The notes beneath the pieces were generated by a model. That model was not told the origin of the DNA and searched no databases. It saw nothing but the letters and a program-made list of their open reading frames with translations. The translations under genes and the position numbers were made by a program. A DNA stretch of 33,230 nucleotides from Rhodospirillales bacterium (lineage in GTDB: Bacteria > Pseudomonadota > Alphaproteobacteria > Azospirillales > Azospirillaceae): assembly GCA_947457845.1 (NCBI GenBank), contig CANGXM010000009.1, positions 1 to 33,230 on the forward strand, in the 5' to 3' direction. How positions within the stretch are numbered: position 1 is the first letter of the stretch; each line of letters begins with the position of its first letter. Shown here piece after piece: positions 16,578 to 23,763 of the stretch.

Positions 16578-17036
16578 TCAGAGCCGGAACCGGCGGCGCA
16601 GGACCACACCGGCCCACGCGCCCACGACCACCGTGAGGTGGGTGAGCCAGTAGCGCTCGATCCCCTCGCGCCAGTCGAGGAGCGCGCCGCCGACCGCGAA
16701 CAGGCCGACGACGGTCAGGAACACCATGCTGGCCGGATATTCGTCGGTCGACAGCCGCAGGCGCAGCCGCCGCAGGAGCGCGCGCAGGCCCGCGTGGGTC
16801 GCGAAGGCCGAGAGCACGGCGCCGAGGAAGGGCAACGCCCCCTCGGCCACCAGCCAGTGCAGGTCGCCGCCCGCGAAGGCGCGGTCCATCAGGATCTCGC
16901 CCTTGCCGATGACCAGCGAGGCGACGGCGGAGAAGATGACGAAGAGCAGCACCCCGTTCGACAGCACGTCGAGGGTGAGGTTCTGCCGGATCGCGGTGAC
17001 CTGGGTACGCCGAGGATTGGAACCGAGTTGCCGCAC
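16578..17036 (-). CDS. Small membrane protein of unknown function
   Basis: I recognise no named family. The 152-residue product has about four hydrophobic segments (LDVLSNGVLLFVIFSAVASLVIG, ALPFLGAVLSAFATHAGL, SMVFLTVVGLFAVGGALL and WLTHLTVVVGAWAGVVL), separated by Arg-rich loops, and a basic end RRRFRL. The GTG at 17036 is chosen because a full GGAGG (17042-17046) sits five bases upstream. The track's longer start at 17069 has none. It lies just upstream of the HAD-IB gene and may be cotranscribed with it. Confidence 0.7.
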   Translation of the reverse strand: MRQLGSNPRRTQVTAIRQNLTLDVLSNGVLLFVIFSAVASLVIGKGEILMDRAFAGGDLHWLVAEGALPFLGAVLSAFATHAGLRALLRRLRLRLSTDEYPASMVFLTVVGLFAVGGALLDWREGIERYWLTHLTVVVGAWAGVVLRRRFRL

Positions 17037-17132
17037 GGGAGCCTCCGTCCTTCGATCCGACTTAAACACGTCCGGTGCGCGGGAGGCAAACGCCGCGCAC
17101 CGGATCTCCTACGTGTGATCGGACCGGCCGGA

Positions 17133-18893
17133 TCACCCTGCGGCGGTCACCATCCGCGTGGCGTCCCGCAGCGCCGCGATGGTCTGGTTGCGACCACGGA
17201 GCAGCTGGGTGAGCGCGAAGCCCCGATGCTCCGCCGGCAGGTGGGCCCATTCCCCCGCGACGGCGAGCGCCGGCAGCGGCGGCACGGTATAGGCCGGGTC
17301 GTGCCGGAACCGCGGCTCGCGGGTGAAGTTCAGCGGGACGAGGATGCGGGCGAGGCCCTGGAGGACCGCGTTCGCCGCCGTCGCCGGGACGGTGCCCGCC
17401 GAAACCCTGGCCGCGAAGCCCGCGAGCGCCGCGTCGAGCCCGTCGATCGCCGCCTCGACCGGGGCGAAGTCGAACAGGTCGCCCATGGTGGCGGCGTAGC
17501 GGCCGAGCGTCGCCCTGAACTCCGCCGTCGTCGCCCGCCAATCGAAGGGCAGCACCTCGGCGTTCGCGATCCGCAGCGTCGAGAGCAGGTAGACCTTGAT
17601 GTCCGTCTCGAGGATCGTCCTGTCCGCGATCTCGATCGTGTCGTTCTCGGTGTGCCAGGCGATGTTCGCCCCGCAGCCCGACACGTCGTAGTAGCCCTTC
17701 TCGACCCGCAGGTCGTCCGGCATGGTCGAGCTCAGCATGTAGAAGCTCGAGATGCCGATGTTGTTGAAGCTGTAGTCGCCCGCCTGATTCGGGCGCTTGG
17801 GCTTCATCGGCTTGCCCGCACCGTCGCGGATGGCGCCCTCGACCAGCGCCAGCGTCTCCGACATGGTCGTGGTCTGGTGATAGCTGGTCGCCCAGCGGCA
17901 GCCAGGGCTGTCGCAGTTGATCTGTGCGACGCAGCCCTCGTCCAGCTCCAGCGCGAAGGCGTCGGCGTACCAGGTGGAGCCGGCGTAGCGGCCGGTCGAA
18001 TGGCCGGGCCACCACGCGATGCGCACCGACCGGCGCAGGTCGGCGCGGTTGGTCCAGAAGATGCGGGCGAGTTCGAGCAGCGTGGCGTCGCCGGTGGCGT
18101 TGTCGCCCACGCCCACGTCCCAGCTGTCGTAGTGGCCGTGGACGAAGACGAAGCTGTCGGGCTCCACCGCGCCGGGGATGCGGACCTCGGGCACCTTCTG
18201 GACGTACCAGCCCTCGATCATCTCGGTCCGGATCGTCGCCGGTCCGCCCGCGGCCGCGATCGCCTTCAGCGCCTCGCCCGTCTGCTTGTTCACAGCGACG
18301 ACCGGGATCTTCGGCTTTCTCGGCAGGTCGTCGAGGTCGGGGCTGCCCCAGATCGTGGTGCAGGTGCCCCAGTGGATGTCGACGCCCGGGTTGATGGCGA
18401 TGAGGCCGGCGCCGCCCCATTCCTCGACCAGCTGGGTCAGGGCCGGATTGCCGAAGCCCTCGGTCACGAGGATGCGGCCCTTCAGCTTGGCCGTGACCGC
18501 GGCCAGCTCGCTCTCCGGCCGGCCGAACAGCTCGGTCACGCTCTTGGAATAGGAGCGCAGCGCCTTCTGGTTGGCGGGCATGTAGACCAGCTCGCCCGTG
18601 AAGCCCTCGGGCACCGAGATGCTCATCGACGGGGCCTTGGCCCGGTGCGAGACGCCGCCCGCCTCGACCGAGGCGCTGACCGGGATGGAGAGGTAGATCT
18701 CCGGCGCGTGGACCGTCACCGGCACGCCCAGCGCGCGCAGGCGCTCCGCGATCATGTCGGCGGCCGTGTTCACGTCCTCGGGCCGCCAGCGCGGATGGCG
18801 CGAGAACGCCTCCACCAGCTCCCAGGGCGCGGCCATCGACAGGTCCGCGAGCATCGTCCTCTCGACCGCCGCCGTGCCGTCCTTCGTCGTCAT
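17133..18893 (-). CDS. M28-type metallopeptidase homologue with altered active site
   Basis: This 586-residue protein of the M28 aminopeptidase/carboxypeptidase fold has an inserted PA-like domain (about residues 120-235) and a helical C-terminal region. No signal peptide is seen, so it should be cytoplasmic. Metal-site residues present are His254 with Asp256 (GHYDSWD), Asp264 (VGDNATG), Asp328 (INCDSPG) and His414 (AWHTEND). The usual GEExG motif, which supplies the catalytic Glu and a metal-ligand Glu, reads PGHSTGRYAGS (His298, Ser299). Activity may therefore be changed. AAGGA precedes the ATG at 18893. The gene is divergent from a Dpp-type importer, suggesting it processes the imported peptide or amide. 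Confidence 0.88.
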   Translation of the reverse strand: MTTKDGTAAVERTMLADLSMAAPWELVEAFSRHPRWRPEDVNTAADMIAERLRALGVPVTVHAPEIYLSIPVSASVEAGGVSHRAKAPSMSISVPEGFTGELVYMPANQKALRSYSKSVTELFGRPESELAAVTAKLKGRILVTEGFGNPALTQLVEEWGGAGLIAINPGVDIHWGTCTTIWGSPDLDDLPRKPKIPVVAVNKQTGEALKAIAAAGGPATIRTEMIEGWYVQKVPEVRIPGAVEPDSFVFVHGHYDSWDVGVGDNATGDATLLELARIFWTNRADLRRSVRIAWWPGHSTGRYAGSTWYADAFALELDEGCVAQINCDSPGCRWATSYHQTTTMSETLALVEGAIRDGAGKPMKPKRPNQAGDYSFNNIGISSFYMLSSTMPDDLRVEKGYYDVSGCGANIAWHTENDTIEIADRTILETDIKVYLLSTLRIANAEVLPFDWRATTAEFRATLGRYAATMGDLFDFAPVEAAIDGLDAALAGFAARVSAGTVPATAANAVLQGLARILVPLNFTREPRFRHDPAYTVPPLPALAVAGEWAHLPAEHRGFALTQLLRGRNQTIAALRDATRMVTAAG

Positions 18894-18964
18894 CGCCGTC
18901 CTTCTCCGTTCCCCTCGGAATGCCATGCGAGCGGCGCGCGGAACTGCGCCGATCCGCCGGTCCG

Positions 18965-19001
18965 TTTTTCAACAGACGAAAAAGGAGTTTACCTGATGTG
19001 A
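18965..19001 (+). promoter_or_regulatory. Leader with inverted repeat and a start-stop ATG-TGA
   Basis: TTTTTC (18965-18970) and GAAAAA (18978-18983) form a perfect inverted repeat with a seven-base spacer in the AT-richer divergent region between the peptidase and importer genes. It overlaps AAGGAG (18982-18987), which stands eight bases before ATGTGA (18996-19001), a Shine-Dalgarno followed by a start codon and an immediate stop. It could be an operator, an upstream start-stop element or chance. No clear -35/-10 pair is assigned. Confidence 0.35.
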
Positions 19002-19033
19002 TTCCTAGGACAATCTTTTCGACGATGGATGGG

Positions 19034-19059
19034 CCGTCGGGCGGTAAACGATCCGACGG
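19034..19059 (+). promoter_or_regulatory. Leader hairpin before the binding-protein gene
   Basis: CCGTCGG (19034-19040) and CCGACGG (19053-19059) are exact reverse complements around a 12-base loop, ending 29 bases before the binding-protein ATG. It could be a leader hairpin or an operator. Confidence 0.4.
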
Positions 19060-19088
19060 ACAGGGACCGGCGCGAACGGGAGAGGGAC

Positions 19089-20792
19089 ATGAAGGCAACG
19101 TCTCAAGGTGTGTCGGCCGGCGGCTGGTGCCGTCGCGCGGTGATGGCGGGGGCCAGCGCGTTCGTGCTGGGCGCGTCGCTCCTCGGGTTCGCGGGCGCGG
19201 CGGAGGCCCAGCAGGGCGACCGGATCCGCAAGATCGTGCTCGTGACGGCGCCCCAGGCGGGCGACCCGCAGGAGTTCCAGGCCGCCCAGCTGATCGGGCA
19301 GGAATGGCGCAAGCTCGGCCTCGACGTCGAGGTGCGCGCGATGACGCGCCAGCAGCTGACCGACTATGTCTGGCAGAGCCGCGAGAAGTGGGACGCCACG
19401 ATGTGGCGCATGGTCGGGCGGCCGGAGCGGTCGGACCCGGACGAGCTGATCTTCAACCTCTTCCATTCCACGACGGCGCGCGCCGGCTTCAACTTCGTCG
19501 GCTACAACAACCCCGCCTACGACCAGATCGCCGAGGCCCAGCGCCGCGAAGTCGACGTCGCCGCCCGCAAGCGGCTGATCACCGAGGCGCAGCAGGTCAT
19601 CGCGCGCGACACGCCTTACGTCTTCCTCGTCCATCCCAAGAACAACATCGCCTATCTGAAGTCGGTGTGGGACCCGAAGACGATCGTCGACCAGGGCGGC
19701 ATCGGCATCCGCAACTTCTGGACCTTCGTGAACGCGGCCCCGGTCGGCACGCAGAAGGACATGGTCCTGTTCAGCGCCGACCTGCTGGTCGCGATCAACC
19801 CGCTCTACATCTCCGGCGGTTCCGACAGCTGGATCACCGATCTCGTCTGGGACCGGCTGATGCGCGTCGGCCCGGACGGCCTGCCGACGCCCTGGTCGGC
19901 GAGCGAGGTGAAGTGGGTCGACGGCCAGACGCTCGACGTCACGCTGCGCCCCGGACAGAAGTGGCATGACGGCCGGCCGATGACGGTCGAGGACGTCATC
20001 TTCTCGTTCGAGGCGGTCGCGGGCGACGAGTCGCCCATGTACAAGCCCTTCGTCAGCAACATCGCGTCGATCGAGAAGGTCAGCGACAGCGTCGTCCGCT
20101 TCAAGCTGAAGACGGCGTCCGCCTCGTTCCTCACCTCGACGCTGGCGAAGATCAACCTCGTGCCCAAGCACGTCTGGGAGCCGATCCTTCAGGGTCTGGC
20201 GACCTCGCCCCAGAACGCCGAGAGCCACCAGGAGCGCCAGCCGATCGGCTCGGGTCCCTTCAAGGTCGCGCGCTTCGCGCTCACCGAGGAGGTCGTGCTT
20301 GAGAAGAACGCCGACCATTGGTCGGCGCCCAAGATGGACCGCTGGATCCTGCGCATCGTCACCAACCAGGAGGCGGCGCTGGGCATGCTGCGGCGCGGCG
20401 AGGTCAACTTCCTCTCCGACTATCGCGGCGACCCGAAGATCCTCGACGACCTCGCGCGGCAGAACACCAACGTCGAGGTCGCGTCCTCGATCGACATGGG
20501 CTTCCGCTTCGTCGGCCTGAACAACCGCCGTCCGCCCTTCGACGACGTGAAGTTCCGGCAGGCGCTGTCGCTCGCCATCAACCGCAACCTGATGGTCCAG
20601 GCGGCGTGGAACGGCTATGCCGTGCCGTCGGGCTCGGTCGTGTCGCCGGCGCTGGCCGCCTGGCACGTCGCCTCGATCACCCGTGCCAACCTGGACGAGG
20701 CGAAGAAGACGCTGGCCGACGCCGGTTACGCGCTCGTCCAGAACCGCCTGCACTATCCGTCGGGCAAGCGCGAGACCCTGACCGCCGAGTGA
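19089..20792 (+). CDS. Family 5 peptide-type ABC substrate-binding protein, apparently circularly permuted
   Basis: This periplasmic binding protein of the DppA/OppA class has a signal peptide (residues 1-40, WCRRAVMAGA...AEA-Q). Domain order is unusual. Residues about 44-222 match what is normally the C-terminal part: IRKIVLVTAPQAGDPQEFQAA, LGLDVEVRAM, DPDELIFNLFHS, GYNNPAYDQIAEAQRREVD and DTPYVFLVHPKN. Residues about 223-567 match the normal N-terminal part: KDMVLFSADLLVAINPLYISGG, LRPGQKWHDGRPMTVEDVIFSF, IGSGPFKV and DDVKFRQALSLAINRN. The protein ends at LDEAKKTLADAGYAL, the segment that usually leads into the C-terminal part. GGGAGAGGGA precedes the ATG. It is the first gene of a full importer operon. 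Confidence 0.9.
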   Translation: MKATSQGVSAGGWCRRAVMAGASAFVLGASLLGFAGAAEAQQGDRIRKIVLVTAPQAGDPQEFQAAQLIGQEWRKLGLDVEVRAMTRQQLTDYVWQSREKWDATMWRMVGRPERSDPDELIFNLFHSTTARAGFNFVGYNNPAYDQIAEAQRREVDVAARKRLITEAQQVIARDTPYVFLVHPKNNIAYLKSVWDPKTIVDQGGIGIRNFWTFVNAAPVGTQKDMVLFSADLLVAINPLYISGGSDSWITDLVWDRLMRVGPDGLPTPWSASEVKWVDGQTLDVTLRPGQKWHDGRPMTVEDVIFSFEAVAGDESPMYKPFVSNIASIEKVSDSVVRFKLKTASASFLTSTLAKINLVPKHVWEPILQGLATSPQNAESHQERQPIGSGPFKVARFALTEEVVLEKNADHWSAPKMDRWILRIVTNQEAALGMLRRGEVNFLSDYRGDPKILDDLARQNTNVEVASSIDMGFRFVGLNNRRPPFDDVKFRQALSLAINRNLMVQAAWNGYAVPSGSVVSPALAAWHVASITRANLDEAKKTLADAGYALVQNRLHYPSGKRETLTAE

Positions 20793-20808
20793 CGGTCTGA
20801 TCGTCGGC

Positions 20809-20835
20809 GGGGGGCGCCGTCCGCGGCGTCCCCCC
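20809..20835 (+). terminator. Strong hairpin between binding-protein and permease genes
   Basis: GGGGGGCGCCG (20809-20819) pairs with CGGCG-T-CCCCCC (20824-20835), an 11-pair stem with one bulged T and a four-base loop. It is followed by pyrimidine-rich TTTCCTTCTTC. In importer operons such a hairpin often protects or partly terminates the binding-protein transcript so that this protein exceeds the membrane subunits. Partial terminator or stabiliser is inference. Confidence 0.6.
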
Positions 20836-20887
20836 GTCCGTTTCCTTCTTCGCCCATTTCCGTTTTCCGTCGCAGGGGCCGTCCTGG

Positions 20888-21856
20888 ATGCCGCGCATCG
20901 TCACGCGACTTCTGCACATGCTCCTCGTCCTTTGGGCGGTGGCGACGATCCTGTTTCTGATGTTCCGGCTGATGCCGGGCGATCCGACGCTCGCCTACAT
21001 CGACACGACCTTCTCGGCCGAGCAGCGTCAGCAGCTCCTCGTCATGTTCGGCCTCGACCGGCCGCTGCACGAGCAGTACTTCATCTATCTGTGGAACCTG
21101 CTGCAGGGCGAGCTCGGCACCTCGTTCCACTACAAGCGCCCGGTGCTCGACCTCGTGCTGAGCGTCCTGCCGAACACGGTCGTCCTCACCTTCGTCTCGC
21201 TCCTGCTCGCCTACATCTTCGGCGTGCTCGTCGGCGCCTGGCTCGCGTGGCGGCGGGGCAGCTGGCTCGAGGGGGTGGTGATCCCGTCGGTGCTGGCGCT
21301 GCGGGCGGCTCCCGAATTCTGGCTCGGCATGGTGCTGCTGGCGACGCTCGGCTTCGGGCTCGGCATCTTTCCGTCGGGCGGCGCCAACAGCCCCGGCGCC
21401 ACCTTCTCCAGCGAGTGGGCGCGCATCTTCTCGCTCGACTACGCCCAGCACCTCGTCCTGCCCACGCTCACTCTCTTCCTCTATCTCCAGGGGCTGCCGC
21501 TCCTCCTGATGCGCTCCAACATGCTGGAGGTGATGCAGGAGGACTTCATCATGATGGCCCGCATGAAGGGGCTGTCGGAGCGGTCGATCATGCTGCGCCA
21601 CGCCGCGCGCAACGCGATGCTGCCGGTGGTGACGGCCTTCGCGCTGGGCTTCGGCGGGTCGATCGGCGGGAACGTGGTGGTCGAGAGCGTCTTCAGCTGG
21701 CCCGGGCTCGGGCGGCTCCTCGTCAACGCCGTCGCGGGCAACGACTATCCGTTGGCACAGGGGGCCTTCCTTCTGATCACCATGTTCCTGGTCGTGATGA
21801 ACTTCGTGGCCGACCTCCTCTATTCCGCCCTCGACCCGCGGGTTTCCCATGGCTGA
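20888..21856 (+). CDS. Dpp/Opp-type ABC permease, first subunit (DppB-like)
   Basis: This 322-residue inner-membrane permease of the dipeptide/oligopeptide/nickel class starts with the typical RLLHMLLVLWAVATILFLMFRLMPGDP helix. A periplasmic loop and the GELGTSFHYKRPV element follow, then about five further helices. The coupling (EAA) loop is seen as EDFIMMARMKGLSERSIMLRHAARNAMLPVV. The gene follows the hairpin after the binding-protein gene and overlaps the next permease gene by eight bases. It should form the transmembrane heterodimer with that subunit. Confidence 0.94.
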   Translation: MPRIVTRLLHMLLVLWAVATILFLMFRLMPGDPTLAYIDTTFSAEQRQQLLVMFGLDRPLHEQYFIYLWNLLQGELGTSFHYKRPVLDLVLSVLPNTVVLTFVSLLLAYIFGVLVGAWLAWRRGSWLEGVVIPSVLALRAAPEFWLGMVLLATLGFGLGIFPSGGANSPGATFSSEWARIFSLDYAQHLVLPTLTLFLYLQGLPLLLMRSNMLEVMQEDFIMMARMKGLSERSIMLRHAARNAMLPVVTAFALGFGGSIGGNVVVESVFSWPGLGRLLVNAVAGNDYPLAQGAFLLITMFLVVMNFVADLLYSALDPRVSHG

Positions 21857-22736
21857 GGCCGCCGTCGCCGTCCCCGCAGCGGCCGCCGGTCGGCGGTTCC
21901 GCCTGCCGAAGATCGACCCCTATGCGGCGATCGGGCTGACGATCTACGTCGTCTTCTTCCTGGTGGCGCTGTTCGCCGACCGGATCGCGACGCACGACCC
22001 GCTGGAGATCCTGTTCGACGACGACGGGAACCTGCTGTCGAACGTCGCTCCGGGCGCCGCCCATGTCCTGGGGACAACCAACCTTGGTCGGGACATCTTC
22101 TCCCAGCTGGTCATGGGCACGCGGAACGCGCTGATCGTCGGGGTGAGCGCCGCGATCGTCGTCGCGTCGCTCGGCACGCTGGTCGGGCTGGTCGCGGGCT
22201 TCTTCGGCAAGTGGGTCGACACCCTCCTGATGCGGGTCGCCGACGTGGCGCTCGGCATCCCGTTCCTGCCCTTCGTGATCGTGCTGGCCGCCTTCATGGG
22301 GGCCCAGACGTCGAACGTCGTGATCGCCGTGGCCCTGCTTCTCTGGCCCAACACCGCGCGCGTCATCCGCTCGCAGGTGCTGACCGTGCGCGAGCGCGCC
22401 TTCATCGAGGCGGCGCGGGTGACGGGCTCCAGCACGTGGCGCATCCTGTTCGTCCACGTCATGCCGAACATCCTGCCGCTCACCTTCCTCTACGGTTCGA
22501 TCGCGGTGGGCTGGGCGATCCTGACCGAGGCGAGCGTGAGCTTCCTCGGCTTCGGGCCGTCGGATTCGATCTCCTGGGGCTACATGCTCCAGGACGCCTA
22601 CGGTTCGCAGGCGATGTCGCGCGGCACCTACTTCTGGTTCGTGCCGCCGGGCATCTGCATCATCCTCGTCGTCGTCGCCGGCTTCTTCATCAGCCGCGGC
22701 TACGAGGAGATCCTCTTCCCCAAGCTGAAGGACTGA
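21849..22736 (+). CDS. Dpp/Opp-type ABC permease, second subunit (DppC-like)
   Basis: This 295-residue partner permease has an N-terminal helix (GLTIYVVFFLVALFADRIA), then the HVLGTTNLGRDIFSQLVMGTRNALIVGVSAA segment diagnostic of DppC/OppC. Its EAA coupling loop is ERAFIEAARVTGSSTWRILFVHVMPNILP. It ends PPGICIILVVVAGFFISRGYEEILFPKLKD, the usual C-terminus of this family. The ATG overlaps the end of the upstream permease gene. Translation probably couples onward to the ATPase gene, whose CTG start lies four bases after this stop. Confidence 0.94.
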   Translation: MAEAAVAVPAAAAGRRFRLPKIDPYAAIGLTIYVVFFLVALFADRIATHDPLEILFDDDGNLLSNVAPGAAHVLGTTNLGRDIFSQLVMGTRNALIVGVSAAIVVASLGTLVGLVAGFFGKWVDTLLMRVADVALGIPFLPFVIVLAAFMGAQTSNVVIAVALLLWPNTARVIRSQVLTVRERAFIEAARVTGSSTWRILFVHVMPNILPLTFLYGSIAVGWAILTEASVSFLGFGPSDSISWGYMLQDAYGSQAMSRGTYFWFVPPGICIILVVVAGFFISRGYEEILFPKLKD

Positions 22737-22740
22737 GGCC

Positions 22741-23763
22741 CTGCCGCTCCTCGACGTCCAGGACCTGCGGGTCGAGTACCGCGCGCGCGGCGGAACCGTC
22801 CATGCCGTCGACGGTGCGACCTTCTCCGTGCCGGAGGGCGAGGTCGTCGGCCTCGTCGGCGAGAGCGGGTGCGGCAAGACCACGGCCGCCCGCGCGCTCA
22901 CCGGCGTGGTGCCGGCCAACGCGCGGATCGCCGGCGGGCGCGTCACCTTCGGCGGGCGCGACCTCCTCGCCTTCGGGGCGAAGGACTGGGACGGCGTCCG
23001 CTGGCGGCAGATCGCCTTCATCCCGCAGAGCGCCATGAACTCCCTCGATCCGGTCTACCGGGTCGGAACCCAGATCCGCGAGGTGCTGCGCCACCGCGGC
23101 GGCCTGGGGCGGGGGGAGAGCGACCGGCGGGTCGACGAACTCTTCTCGATGGTCGGCATCGCGCCCGAGCGCCAGCAGGACTATCCGCACCAGTTCTCCG
23201 GCGGCATGCGCCAGCGGGCGGCGATCGCGCTGGCGCTGGCGCTGAACCCGCGCCTCGTGATCGCGGACGAGCCGGTGACGGCCCTCGACGTCATCGTCCA
23301 GCGCCAGGTGCTCGACACCTTCCGCGACCTGCAGGTTCGCCTCGGCCTGTCCGCCATCCTCGTCACCCACGACATCAGCGTGGTCGCCTACGCCTGCGAC
23401 CGGGTCGTGGTGATGTACGCCGGCAAGGTGGTGGAGGCCGGGCCCGTGCGCGCCGTCCTCGAGGCGCCGTCCCACCCCTACACGATGGGCCTCTACAACG
23501 CCTTCCCGGACCTCGGCCGGGCGAGCGGGACGCTGGTCCCGATCGAGGGGAACCCGCCGGACCTCCGCGACCCGCCCAAGGGCTGCCGCTTCGCACCGCG
23601 CTGCCCCTTCGCGGTGGCGAAGTGCCGCGAGGCCCAGCCGCCGACCGTCACCGTGGCCCCCGGCCACACCGCCGCCTGCTGGCGCCTCGACGAGGCCCCC
23701 CAGCTCCGCCAGCTCGCCCGTGAGGAACAGACGTGGCTTCGCTCCTCGACGTCCGCGGCCTGA
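22741..23763 (+). CDS. Dpp/Opp-type ABC ATPase, first subunit (DppD-like), CTG start
   Basis: This 340-residue nucleotide-binding subunit has Walker A GESGCGKTTAA, Q-loop FIPQSAMNSLDP, signature FSGGMRQRAAIALAL, Walker B LVIADEPVTALD and switch His in VTHDISV. It ends in the oligopeptide-transporter tail with Cys-rich CRFAPRCPFAVAKC. The ORF-track start (GTG 22828) cuts off the first strands. The frame opens only after a TGA at 22726-22728, and the only start giving the normal N-terminus (PLLDVQDLRVEY) is CTG at 22741, with AAGGA and GAGG upstream. This means a CTG start or a mutated ATG. It overlaps the next ATPase gene by 31 bases. Confidence 0.9.
   Translation: MPLLDVQDLRVEYRARGGTVHAVDGATFSVPEGEVVGLVGESGCGKTTAARALTGVVPANARIAGGRVTFGGRDLLAFGAKDWDGVRWRQIAFIPQSAMNSLDPVYRVGTQIREVLRHRGGLGRGESDRRVDELFSMVGIAPERQQDYPHQFSGGMRQRAAIALALALNPRLVIADEPVTALDVIVQRQVLDTFRDLQVRLGLSAILVTHDISVVAYACDRVVVMYAGKVVEAGPVRAVLEAPSHPYTMGLYNAFPDLGRASGTLVPIEGNPPDLRDPPKGCRFAPRCPFAVAKCREAQPPTVTVAPGHTAACWRLDEAPQLRQLAREEQTWLRSSTSAA

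Noticed and set aside
15086-16609. Single 507-residue fusion of a HAD domain and a dioxygenase
   Set aside because: Only the C-terminal part is in the PhyH frame; the HAD-IB motifs are in another frame (15952-16551). These are two separate genes.
16638-19001. 787-residue plus-strand ORF
   Set aside because: It is antisense to the small membrane protein and M28 genes, both of which carry clear motifs; it is a composition artefact.
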